A stretch of DNA of 56,696 nucleotides from an uncultured Eubacteriales bacterium. Lineage in GTDB: Bacteria; Bacillota; Clostridia; Christensenellales; Aristaeellaceae. Where the stretch lies: assembly GCA_900315315.1 (NCBI GenBank), contig OMYT01000021.1, positions 1 through 56,696 on the forward strand, in the 5' to 3' direction. Shown piece after piece: positions 1-7,012 of the stretch. Under the pieces are notes generated by a model that saw nothing but the letters and a program-made list of their open reading frames with translations, did no database searches and was not told where the DNA came from. The position numbers were made by a program, and so were the translations under genes. Position 1 is the first letter of the stretch, and every line of letters begins with the position of its first letter.

Positions 1-275
1 TATTCGGCGATTTCCGGATAGCCTTCGCGGGCGGCGGCGCGGCCCATAGCCAGATACATACCGACCTCGCAGCATTCACCCTCAAAGTTGGAGCGGAGAC
101 CGGCCTTGATCTCTTCCGGAACATCCTTGGCGATGCCGATCACATGCTCGGCGGCCCAGGTCATTTCGCCGTCCTGCTTGATGAATTTGGAACCGGGAAC
201 CTTACACACCGGACACTTTTCCGGCGGTTCGGGTCCTTCATGTACGTAGCCGCATACGGGACATACCCACTTCAT
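1..275 (-). CDS. Rubrerythrin-like peroxidase with N-terminal rubredoxin domain (partial, C-terminus outside window)
   Basis: The visible 91 residues begin with a rubredoxin-type iron site, [10 protein letters not shown] then CPVC (Cys 5, 8, 21, 24). They continue into the start of a four-helix ferritin-like domain ([16 protein letters not shown], with [10 protein letters not shown] near residue 70). Rubredoxin placed before the diiron domain is the reverse-rubrerythrin arrangement, known as an NADH-dependent peroxide scavenger of anaerobes. The ATG at 275 follows a GGAGGT ribosome-binding site. The gene runs off the left edge, so the second half of the diiron ligand set cannot be checked. 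Divergent from ahcY. Confidence 0.85.
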   Translation of the reverse strand, partial: MKWVCPVCGYVHEGPEPPEKCPVCKVPGSKFIKQDGEMTWAAEHVIGIAKDVPEEIKAGLRSNFEGECCEVGMYLAMGRAAAREGYPEIAE

Positions 276-331
276 AATGTTTTACCTCCATAAAAATAAT
301 TATGTTTTCAGATCCGGCTTCTGCCGGAAAG

Positions 332-361
332 ATTATACCATTATTATTTATGAAAAGTAAA
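332..361 (-). promoter_or_regulatory. Probable promoter of the rubrerythrin gene
   Basis: On the minus strand a perfect TATAAT (337-332) lies 18 bases after TTTACT (361-356). The predicted leader of about 50 bases contains a small hairpin, CCGGC-AGAA-GCCGG (310-323), before the ribosome-binding site. No known riboswitch was recognised in it. Confidence 0.5.
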
Positions 362-420
362 GCATGAAAAAAGAGACAGAAAAGAAAAACTTTCCGCAGG
401 TGATCAGGATGTCGTTCTAC

Positions 421-448
421 TTGCAAACGGGGTGGAGTTGTTTATAAT
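421..448 (+). promoter_or_regulatory. Probable promoter of ahcY-mtaD
   Basis: TTGCAA (421-426), a 16-base spacer and TATAAT (443-448). The predicted start is only about 15 bases before the ATG at 470, so the leader is little more than the AAAGGAGGT ribosome-binding site. That leaves no room for an SAH or SAM riboswitch. Confidence 0.6.
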
Positions 449-469
449 ACATGAAAGGAGGTTAGAGAC

Positions 470-1714
470 ATGAGCATCATCAGAGATATCAACCTGGCCC
501 CATCGGGGGAGAACAAGATCGAATGGGTACGGCGGAACTGCCCACTGCTGCGCAGCCTGGAGGAAGACTTTTCCAAAGCCAAACCCTTTGCGGGAAAACG
601 GATCGCGCTTTCCATCCATCTGGAAGCGAAGACTGCTTACCTGTGCAAGGTCCTGGCAGCCGGCGGAGCGGAAATGTATGTGACCGGCTCCAACCCCCTG
701 TCCACGCAGGATGATGTGGCGGCGGCGCTGGCCAAGGCAGGCCTGAACGTATACGCCTGGCACGGAGCGACAGAGGAAGAGTACTTTGCCCATATTCGGG
801 AAACGCTGTCCCACCATGCGAACATCATTATTGATGACGGCGGGGATCTGGTTCATATGCTGCATACAACTCTGCAGGATGAACTGCCGTATGTGATCGG
901 AGGCTGTGAAGAAACCACCACCGGCATCGTCCGCCTGATTGCGATGAACAACGAAGGAAAGCTTCGCTTCCCGATGGTCAAGGTCAACAACGCAGACTGC
1001 AAGCATCTTTTCGACAACCGCTACGGGACCGGTCAGTCCGTCTGGGACGGCATCAACCGGACTACGAACCTGATTATTGCCGGCAAGAACGTTGTCGTTG
1101 CCGGATACGGCTGGTGCGGCAAGGGTGTCGCGATGCGCGCCAAGGGGCTCGGGGCGCAGGTTGTTGTCACCGAGATTGATCCGATCAAAGCCATCGAGGC
1201 ATATATGGACGGTTTTACCGTGCTGCCCATGAGGGAAGCGGCGAAGATCGGTGATTTCTTTGTCACCGTCACCGGCTGCGACGGAGTCATTACCGAACCC
1301 GACTTCCTGCAGATGAAAGAAGGCGCGATTCTCTGCAATGCGGGCCACTTCGATGTGGAAATCGACATGAAGCGTCTGCGTGAGATTGCCACGGAAGCCC
1401 AGGAAATGAGGACCAACATCATGGGCTATACCCTGCCCAACGGCAGGCATGTCTATGTGCTGGCGGAAGGGCGCCTGGTGAATCTGGCGGCCGGAGACGG
1501 CCACCCGGCTGAAATCATGGATATGAGTTTCGCGATTCAGGCACTGTCCGCGAAGTATCTGGTCGAGCACGAAGGAAAGCTGACACAGATGCTGATAGAC
1601 GTTCCGCGCGAGGTGGACCTTGAAGTGGCCAACCGGAAACTCAAATTCCTGGGAATTACCATTGACAAACTGACACCGGAGCAGGAAGCGTATCTTAATA
1701 AATCGGCGATTTAG
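470..1714 (+). CDS. ahcY: Adenosylhomocysteinase (S-adenosylhomocysteine hydrolase)
   Basis: Splits S-adenosylhomocysteine into adenosine and homocysteine, removing the inhibitory product of methyltransferases in the cytoplasm. The 414 residues match the short prokaryotic form. Visible signatures are DGGDL near 123, EETTTG near 147, the NAD-domain entry with NADCKHLFDNRYGTGQS near 174-190, the NAD-binding GYGWCGKG at 212-219 and a C-terminal segment rich in Lys and Pro as in the family. ATG at 470 follows AAAGGAGGT. It leads a two-gene unit with mtaD, 30 bases downstream, which acts on the same metabolite. Confidence 0.96.
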   Translation: MSIIRDINLAPSGENKIEWVRRNCPLLRSLEEDFSKAKPFAGKRIALSIHLEAKTAYLCKVLAAGGAEMYVTGSNPLSTQDDVAAALAKAGLNVYAWHGATEEEYFAHIRETLSHHANIIIDDGGDLVHMLHTTLQDELPYVIGGCEETTTGIVRLIAMNNEGKLRFPMVKVNNADCKHLFDNRYGTGQSVWDGINRTTNLIIAGKNVVVAGYGWCGKGVAMRAKGLGAQVVVTEIDPIKAIEAYMDGFTVLPMREAAKIGDFFVTVTGCDGVITEPDFLQMKEGAILCNAGHFDVEIDMKRLREIATEAQEMRTNIMGYTLPNGRHVYVLAEGRLVNLAAGDGHPAEIMDMSFAIQALSAKYLVEHEGKLTQMLIDVPREVDLEVANRKLKFLGITIDKLTPEQEAYLNKSAI

Positions 1715-1744
1715 TTTTATGCTTTGCATTGAAAGAAGGAAACA

Positions 1745-3067
1745 ATGAGAACATTAATCAAAAACGGTCTGGTTTTGCTGAGGGATGAATCGGGCTGGAA
1801 GACGGAAAAGAAAGATATCGTCATCAGGGATAACAGAATTGAAGCCGTTACAGCTTCTCCTTCGGTAGAAGGATGCAAGGTTATTGATGCAGCCGGCAAG
1901 CTGGTCATGCCCGGGCTGATCAACACCCATACCCATGCCTATATGACGATCCACCGGAATTATGCGGATGATCTGGCGTTCTTCGAGTGGCTGGACAAAG
2001 TCCAGAAGGTCGAGGACGATATGACCGAAGGGGACATCTACTGGACAACGCTCCTCGGGATTATCGAAATGATCAGGAGCGGGACGACCTGCTTTGTGGA
2101 TATGACAATCAAGTCCGCCCGGGAGATGAACGGGCCCGGATCGGCTGCGGCCGGAGCGGTAAAGGAATCCGGTATCCGGGCAGTCATTTCCAGGGGCCTT
2201 GCAGGTGTTTCCGATTCAGACGAATCCATTATGAAATACGGACAGGCTGTCCGCGAAATGGAGATGTTCGGGGATGAGAGCCGCCTCAGCTTCATCCACG
2301 GCCCACATGCGCCATACAGCTGTATGGCGGACTACCTGCAAAAACTGACCCGGTCCTGCAAAGACCGCGGAATCGGACAGACGATCCATCTGTCTGAAAG
2401 TCAGACGGAAATGGACGGAATCGCGAAGGAGCACGGAACGACGCCCATCCAATATGTGGATTCCCTGGGTGAGTTCGATGTTCCCTGTATCGCGGCCCAC
2501 TGCGTTTATGCCACGGATGAAGATATCCAGATTATGGGAAAAAAGAACGTCAGTGTTGCCCTCTGCCCCAAGAGCAATATGAAACTGGGCAACGGATTTG
2601 CACCGGCAAAGAAGATGCTGGATGCCGGCATCAATGTCTGCCTCGGCACAGACGGCTGCGGCAGCAACAACAGCCTGAACATGTTTTCCGAGATGAACGC
2701 GGCCGGTATGGTCTACAAGGGAGCCAGCCGGCAGGCCCAGTGTATTGATGCTGCAGACGTACTGAAGATGGCAACCCTGAACGGAGCCAAGGCAATCGGA
2801 AGAGAGGGCGAACTCGGCATAATCAAGGAAGGCGCCATCGCCGACCTGATCCTTATCAGCCTGAACGAGCCGCAATTCATTCCGGCGAACAGCATCATCT
2901 CCGGCCTGGTCTATTCTTCAACCGGCAGTGAAGTGGACACGGTCCTAGTCGACGGCAAAGTCCTCATGGAGAACAAAACGCTCATGACCATCGATGAGCA
3001 TAAAGTCTACAATGAGATCCGCAAAATCGCCGCAAGGCTGAACATGAAGGAAGCAACGAGGATCTGA
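1745..3067 (+). CDS. mtaD: 5-methylthioadenosine/S-adenosylhomocysteine deaminase
   Basis: Amidohydrolase-superfamily deaminase that converts the adenosine moiety of methylthioadenosine or S-adenosylhomocysteine to inosine. The 440 residues show metal ligands H62 and H64 (NTHTHAY), H215 (IHLSES), H252 (AAHCVY) and D303 (GTDGCGSNNS), which are the expected TIM-barrel positions. An N-terminal small beta domain precedes the barrel and the C-terminus returns to it (GAIADLILI). It follows ahcY with a 30-base gap and the RBS AGAAGGAAA. The pair suggests SAH removal by either hydrolysis or deamination. Substrate preference between MTA, SAH and 5'-deoxyadenosine cannot be told from sequence. Confidence 0.9.
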   Translation: MRTLIKNGLVLLRDESGWKTEKKDIVIRDNRIEAVTASPSVEGCKVIDAAGKLVMPGLINTHTHAYMTIHRNYADDLAFFEWLDKVQKVEDDMTEGDIYWTTLLGIIEMIRSGTTCFVDMTIKSAREMNGPGSAAAGAVKESGIRAVISRGLAGVSDSDESIMKYGQAVREMEMFGDESRLSFIHGPHAPYSCMADYLQKLTRSCKDRGIGQTIHLSESQTEMDGIAKEHGTTPIQYVDSLGEFDVPCIAAHCVYATDEDIQIMGKKNVSVALCPKSNMKLGNGFAPAKKMLDAGINVCLGTDGCGSNNSLNMFSEMNAAGMVYKGASRQAQCIDAADVLKMATLNGAKAIGREGELGIIKEGAIADLILISLNEPQFIPANSIISGLVYSSTGSEVDTVLVDGKVLMENKTLMTIDEHKVYNEIRKIAARLNMKEATRI

Positions 3068-3109
3068 TTCTGATTTGATCTGATTCTCCGTCAAAAGCAA
3101 AAAGAGCAC

Positions 3110-3138
3110 TTGATTTTGGGATAACGGTGTGATAAAAT
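3110..3138 (+). promoter_or_regulatory. Promoter of rpsB-tsf
   Basis: TTGATT (3110-3115), a 17-base spacer and TAAAAT (3133-3138) preceded by TGA, an extended -10. This is a strong arrangement, fitting a ribosomal-protein operon. Transcription would start near 3145, leaving a leader of about 95 bases. Confidence 0.7.
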
Positions 3139-3153
3139 CCATCCGATTACGCA

Positions 3154-3211
3154 CCTTTTCTCTGCGACTGCTTGTGCCGCTTGCGCGGTGGCCGGCCGCA
3201 TATGAGAAAGG
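3154..3211 (+). promoter_or_regulatory. Structured leader of rpsB (candidate S2 autoregulatory element)
   Basis: CCTTTTCTC (3154-3162) can pair with GAGAAAGG (3204-3211), one T bulging, closing a domain that holds further GC-rich helices such as GCCGC-TTGC-GCGGT. The closing stem ends a few bases before the AAGGAGG ribosome-binding site, as expected if S2 or another signal controls translation by binding this leader. Matching to a known S2-leader family was not possible by eye. Confidence 0.35.
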
Positions 3212-3238
3212 GGTGGAAAAAACAAGGAGGGAACCCCT

Positions 3239-3988
3239 ATGGCAGTCATTTCCATGAAACAGCTCCTGGAAGCCGGCGTTCATTTCGGTCATCAGACCCG
3301 CCGGTGGAACCCGAAGATGGCACAGTACATCTTCACCGAACGCAACGGAATCTACATCATTGACCTGCAGAAGACCGTGCGCAAGGTTGACGAAGCCTAC
3401 GCTTTTGTGCGTGATGTGGCGATGGAAGGCAAGAGCATTCTGTTCGTCGGCACCAAGAAGCAGGCTCAGGAAAGCATTGAGAGCGAAGCCAAGCGTTGCA
3501 ACATGTTCTATGTGAACAACCGCTGGCTGGGCGGCATGCTGACCAACTTCAAGACCATCCGCACCCGGATCGACCGGCTGAATCAGATTGACAAGATGGA
3601 ACAGAACGGCCAGTTTGACGTTCTGCCCAAGAAGGAAGTCATCAAGCTGATCCACGAGCGGGAAAAGCTGCAGACCAACCTGGGCGGCATCCGTGAGATG
3701 AAGAAGCTGCCTGGCGCCCTGTTCGTTGTGGACCCCCGCAAAGAGCACATCGCCGTGACCGAAGCCCGCATCCTGGGCATCCCGATCGTCGGTATTGTTG
3801 ACACCAACTGCGATCCTGACGAGATCGACTACGTGATCCCCGGCAACGACGACGCTATCCGCGCCGTGAAGCTGATCGCCGGCAAGATGGCTGACGCTGT
3901 GCTGGAAGGCAAACAGGGTGAGCAGACTGAAGAAGCTTCGGAGGAAGCTCCGACGGAAGCCTCGGAAGAAGCTCCTGCGGAAGCGTAA
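3239..3988 (+). CDS. rpsB: 30S ribosomal protein S2
   Basis: Small-subunit ribosomal protein, 249 residues, starting with the typical [20 protein letters not shown] and keeping [36 protein letters not shown] and [12 protein letters not shown]. The last 20 residues or so are a low-complexity acidic tail of Glu, Ala and Ser repeats ([19 protein letters not shown]), an extension seen in some Clostridia. ATG at 3239 has AAGGAGG eight bases before it. It is followed by tsf, the usual order, but with a hairpin repeat inserted between them. Confidence 0.98.
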   Translation: MAVISMKQLLEAGVHFGHQTRRWNPKMAQYIFTERNGIYIIDLQKTVRKVDEAYAFVRDVAMEGKSILFVGTKKQAQESIESEAKRCNMFYVNNRWLGGMLTNFKTIRTRIDRLNQIDKMEQNGQFDVLPKKEVIKLIHEREKLQTNLGGIREMKKLPGALFVVDPRKEHIAVTEARILGIPIVGIVDTNCDPDEIDYVIPGNDDAIRAVKLIAGKMADAVLEGKQGEQTEEASEEAPTEASEEAPAEA

Positions 3989-3990
3989 GG

Positions 3991-4076
3991 AAGAGATTTC
4001 GCGGCTGCGGCCGCGACCAGGGCTTTCCTGCTCTTCCAACAAAGGCACCACTGGCGCCTTTGCCCTGGACCTTCGG
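3991..4076 (+). repeat. GCTTTCC hairpin repeat, long form with 5' extension (copy 1)
   Basis: Occupies most of the rpsB-tsf gap. The 5' extension AAGAGATTTCGC leads into a hairpin TCGCGGC-TGCG-GCCGCGA. Then comes an outer stem CCAGGGC (4017-4023) with GCCCTGG (4062-4068), and inside it the hairpin AAAGGCACC-ACT-GGCGCCTTT (4041-4061). The ACCTTCGG tail ends at 4076. The same 5' extension recurs at 45583. Confidence 0.8.
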
Positions 4077-4142
4077 CCCGAATGCGTTTGTCAAACTCCT
4101 TCGGGTTGAATGCTTATATTGATATGAAAGGATGAATTGAAT

Positions 4143-5069
4143 ATGGCAGCGATTACTTCCGCAATGGTTAAGGAACTGCGCGAGCGCACCAGCGCCGGCA
4201 TGATGGATTGCAAAAAGGCTCTGGTCGAGAGCGACGGAGATATGGAAAAAGCCATCGAATGGCTGCGTGAAAAGGGATTGAGCCAGGCGGCCAAGAAGGC
4301 CAGCCGCATCGCCGCTGAAGGCGTTGTCGCCCAGTACATCAGTGAAGACGGTACCATCGGCGCCATTGTCGAAGTCAACTGCGAGACCGACTTCGTGGCC
4401 AAGACCGACAACTTCATCGGCTTTGCCAACAAAGTTGCCAAGCAGGTGGCCCTGGCGAACCCCGCCGACGTGGATGCCCTGATGGCTCAGGCTTTCGTGG
4501 ACGACAGCAGCAAGACCATCAGCGACCTGGTCAGCGATGCGACCGTGGCGATCGGAGAGAAAATCTCCATCCGCCGGTTCAGCCGCTATGAGACCACGGG
4601 CGTTGTGAGCACCTATATCCATCTGGGCGGCAAGGTCGGCGTTATGGTCGAAGTGGCTGCAGACGCAGCCGGCCGCACCAACGATGCCGTGAAGACCTTT
4701 GCCCATGATCTGGCCCTGCAGATTGCCGCGGCCAAGCCCGAAGCTGTCCGCCGCGAAGAAGTGGACGCCAGCAAGCTGGAAAAGGAAAAGGAAATCTTGC
4801 GCGCCCAGGCCCTGAACGAAGGCAAGCCTGAGAAGATCGTCGAGCGCATGGTCGAAGGCCGGATCGAGAAGTACTACAAGGAAGTGTGCCTGCTTGAGCA
4901 GCCCTTCGTGAAGGATCCCGACAAGACCATCAAGGGCCTGATGGGTGAAATCGCCAAGGAAACCGGCGCGGAACTGGATATTGTGAAGTTTGCCCGCTTC
5001 GAGCGCGGTGAAGGCATTGAGAAGAGAAAGGACGATCTCGCAGCGGAGATCGCCGCAATGCAGAAATAA
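4143..5069 (+). CDS. tsf: Translation elongation factor Ts
   Basis: Guanine-nucleotide exchange factor for EF-Tu. The ATG at 4143 gives the canonical N-terminus [20 protein letters not shown] with [26 protein letters not shown], followed by [10 protein letters not shown] and the long dimerisation region; 308 residues, normal for the family. A TTG at 4137 (two residues longer) sits closer to the AAAGG ribosome-binding site and remains possible. Cotranscribed with rpsB; the operon ends at the terminator at 5095-5127. Confidence 0.97.
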   Translation: MAAITSAMVKELRERTSAGMMDCKKALVESDGDMEKAIEWLREKGLSQAAKKASRIAAEGVVAQYISEDGTIGAIVEVNCETDFVAKTDNFIGFANKVAKQVALANPADVDALMAQAFVDDSSKTISDLVSDATVAIGEKISIRRFSRYETTGVVSTYIHLGGKVGVMVEVAADAAGRTNDAVKTFAHDLALQIAAAKPEAVRREEVDASKLEKEKEILRAQALNEGKPEKIVERMVEGRIEKYYKEVCLLEQPFVKDPDKTIKGLMGEIAKETGAELDIVKFARFERGEGIEKRKDDLAAEIAAMQK

Positions 5070-5094
5070 AAACTGATTTGGTTCGAATACATTC

Positions 5095-5127
5095 AAACTG
5101 CTCTGAAAAGTCAGGGCAGTTTTTAAT
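5095..5127 (+). terminator. Rho-independent terminator of rpsB-tsf
   Basis: AAACTGCTCTG (5095-5105) pairs with CAGGGCAGTTT (5112-5122) with one G-U pair, loop AAAAGT, followed by a T-rich run. Confidence 0.85.
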
Positions 5128-5139
5128 TTAAATTTTCAG

Positions 5140-5169
5140 TTGTACAGGCATCCCCGGATATGATATACT
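5140..5169 (+). promoter_or_regulatory. Probable promoter of the NifU-like/GGGtGRT pair
   Basis: TTGTAC (5140-5145), an 18-base spacer and TATACT (5164-5169) with TGA before it as an extended -10. Confidence 0.5.
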
Positions 5170-5221
5170 AAATCGGTTACCAACACTAATCAACAACCTG
5201 AGACAGGAGGAACCGAGTCAC

Positions 5222-5923
5222 ATGCAATACACCAAAGAAGTGGAAGAAATGGTCTGTGTTGCGAAGGGCCCGAATCACGGCCCAGCGCCGATTCCCGAAG
5301 AGGGAAAGTGGATCCAGGCCAAGGAGATCAAGGACATTTCCGGTTACACCCATGGCATCGGCTGGTGTGCTCCCCAGCAGGGCACCTGCAAGCTGAGCCT
5401 GAACGTCAAGAACGGCGTCATCGAGGAAGCGCTGGTGGAGACCATCGGCTGCTCCGGCATGACTCACTCTGCCGCCATGGCCAGTGAAATCCTTCCGGGC
5501 AAGACGATCCTGGAAGCGCTGAACACCGACCTGGTGTGCGATGCCATCAACACCGCCATGCGTGAGCTGTTTCTGCAGATCGTATACGGCCGGACCCAGA
5601 GCGCCTTCTCCGATGACGGTCTGCGCATCGGCGCCGGTCTGGAAGACCTGGGCAAGGGCCTGCGGTCCATGGTCGGTACGATGTACGGCACCCGCGAAAA
5701 GGGCACCCGTTACCTGGAGATGACCGAGGGCTATGTTGTGAAGATGGCCCTGGACAAGGATGACCAGGTCTGCGGATACCAGTTTCTGAGCCTGGGCAAG
5801 ATGATGGACGCGATCAAGAAGGGCATGAGCCCCAACGAAGCGTACGAAAAGAACCTGGGTACCTACGGCCGGTTCAAGGCTGAAGACGGCGCGGTCAAGT
5901 GGATCGACCCGCGCAAGGAATAA
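5222..5923 (+). CDS. NifU/IscU-like iron-sulfur scaffold family protein, partner of GGGtGRT protein
   Basis: 233 residues related to the iron-sulfur scaffold (NifU N-terminal) fold. Conserved features are GIGWCAPQQGTCKLSL near residues 46-60 and ETIGCSGMTHSAAMASEIL near 75-95, followed by ALNTDLVCDAINTAMRELF. Three Cys in these blocks could bind a metal or a cluster, as in NifU-type scaffolds. No NifS/IscS desulfurase lies nearby, so a classical scaffold role is uncertain. It precedes the GGGtGRT gene by 17 bases, a pairing I recall as conserved in anaerobes. ATG at 5222 has AGGAGGAA eleven bases upstream. Confidence 0.8.
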   Translation: MQYTKEVEEMVCVAKGPNHGPAPIPEEGKWIQAKEIKDISGYTHGIGWCAPQQGTCKLSLNVKNGVIEEALVETIGCSGMTHSAAMASEILPGKTILEALNTDLVCDAINTAMRELFLQIVYGRTQSAFSDDGLRIGAGLEDLGKGLRSMVGTMYGTREKGTRYLEMTEGYVVKMALDKDDQVCGYQFLSLGKMMDAIKKGMSPNEAYEKNLGTYGRFKAEDGAVKWIDPRKE

Positions 5924-5940
5924 GGGGAGGTGCGACACGA

Positions 5941-6960
5941 ATGGCTTTGTTTGAAAACTATGAAGGCCGCATGCCTCAGCTGCAGCCTGTTCTGGACAAA
6001 TATGGATTCAAAAACTTTGACGAGGTGAAGGCATTCACCAACGGCAAGGGCGTCGACGCCTACTCTATCGTGGAGAGCACCCAGCCCATTTGTTTCGAGA
6101 ACGTGAAGTGGGCCTATGAACTGGGCGCTGCCATTGCCATCAAGGAAGGTGCGAAGAATGCTGCGGAAGCCGCCAAGTGGATCGGCACTGCACTGCAGGC
6201 CTTCTGCATCCCCGGCTCCGTCGCGGACCAGCGCCAGGTCGGTATCGGCCACGGCAACCTGGGCGCGATGCTGCTGGACGAAGAGACCGAATGCTTCGCG
6301 TTCCTGGCGGGCCATGAAAGCTTCGCTGCCGCGGAAGGCGCGATCAAAATCGCTCTGAACGCCAACAAAGTGCGGAAAAAGCCCCTGCGGGTCATCCTGA
6401 ACGGCCTGGGCAAGGACGCCGCGATGATTATCAGCCGGATCAACGGCTTCACCTACGTGCAGACGAAGTATGACTATCTGAGCGCAGACGTGAAGGAAGA
6501 CCACGCGCTGACCGTCGTGAAGAAGACCGCCTACTCCACCGGAGACCGGGCGAAGGTCAACTGCTACGGCGCGGACGATGTGCGCGAAGGCGTTGCCATC
6601 ATGTGGCATGAGGGTGCGGACATCTCCATCACCGGCAACAGCACGAACCCCACGCGGTTCCAGCATCCCGTTGCAGGCACGTACAAAAAGGAACGCTGGG
6701 AAGCCGGCAAGAAGTACTTCTCCGTGGCCAGCGGCGGCGGCACCGGCCGGACGCTGCATCCCGACAATATGGCTGCCGGTCCTGCCAGCTATGGCATGAC
6801 GGACACCATGGGACGGATGCACAGCGACGCGCAGTTTGCCGGAAGCTCCAGCGTGCCTGCGCACGTGGAGATGATGGGTTTCCTGGGCGCCGGAAACAAC
6901 CCGATGGTCGGTATGACCGTTGCGGTGGCTGTTGCGGTGCAGGAAGCGCTGAACAAGTAA
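5941..6960 (+). CDS. GGGtGRT protein (family of unknown function)
   Basis: 339 residues containing the family-defining ASGGGTGRTLHPDNMA near residue 262. Other conserved-looking blocks are GIGHGNLGAMLLDEETECFAF, ITGNSTNPTRFQHPVAGTYK and AHVEMMGFLGAGNNPMVG. It has no signal peptide or membrane segment, so it should be cytoplasmic. Function is unknown; the constant neighbour is the NifU-like protein just upstream, which points to a joint role in metal or cluster chemistry (inference). The ATG at 5941 is chosen because GGGGAGGTG lies nine bases before it. The unit ends at a perfect 20-bp hairpin at 6965. Confidence 0.88.
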   Translation: MALFENYEGRMPQLQPVLDKYGFKNFDEVKAFTNGKGVDAYSIVESTQPICFENVKWAYELGAAIAIKEGAKNAAEAAKWIGTALQAFCIPGSVADQRQVGIGHGNLGAMLLDEETECFAFLAGHESFAAAEGAIKIALNANKVRKKPLRVILNGLGKDAAMIISRINGFTYVQTKYDYLSADVKEDHALTVVKKTAYSTGDRAKVNCYGADDVREGVAIMWHEGADISITGNSTNPTRFQHPVAGTYKKERWEAGKKYFSVASGGGTGRTLHPDNMAAGPASYGMTDTMGRMHSDAQFAGSSSVPAHVEMMGFLGAGNNPMVGMTVAVAVAVQEALNK

Positions 6961-6964
6961 TAAC

Positions 6965-7008
6965 GGCAATTGAAAAAGACTCCCGCAAGGGAGTCTTTTT
7001 CAATTGCC
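6965..7008. terminator. Bidirectional terminator, perfect 20-bp hairpin
   Basis: Two perfectly complementary 20-base arms (6965-6984 and 6989-7008) with a GCAA tetraloop. Runs of five A and five T inside the arms give a U-tract in both directions. It serves the GGGtGRT gene (+) and the M4 protease (-), whose stops lie 4-5 bases outside. Confidence 0.92.
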
Positions 7009-7012
7009 CGAA

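Noticed and set aside
276-469. SAH riboswitch before ahcY
   Set aside because: The predicted transcription start is about 15 bases from the ATG, so there is no room for the aptamer.
404-1729. Long minus-strand open frame opposite ahcY (and similar long frames opposite aconitase, GH51, pncB, hflX and metY)
   Set aside because: Shadow frames caused by G+C-rich codon use; no ribosome-binding site, no recognisable domain, and the other strand holds a well-supported gene.
5222-6960. Nitrogen-fixation or full iron-sulfur assembly cluster
   Set aside because: Only the NifU-like N-domain homologue and GGGtGRT are present; no nifS, nifH, iscR or suf genes are in the window.
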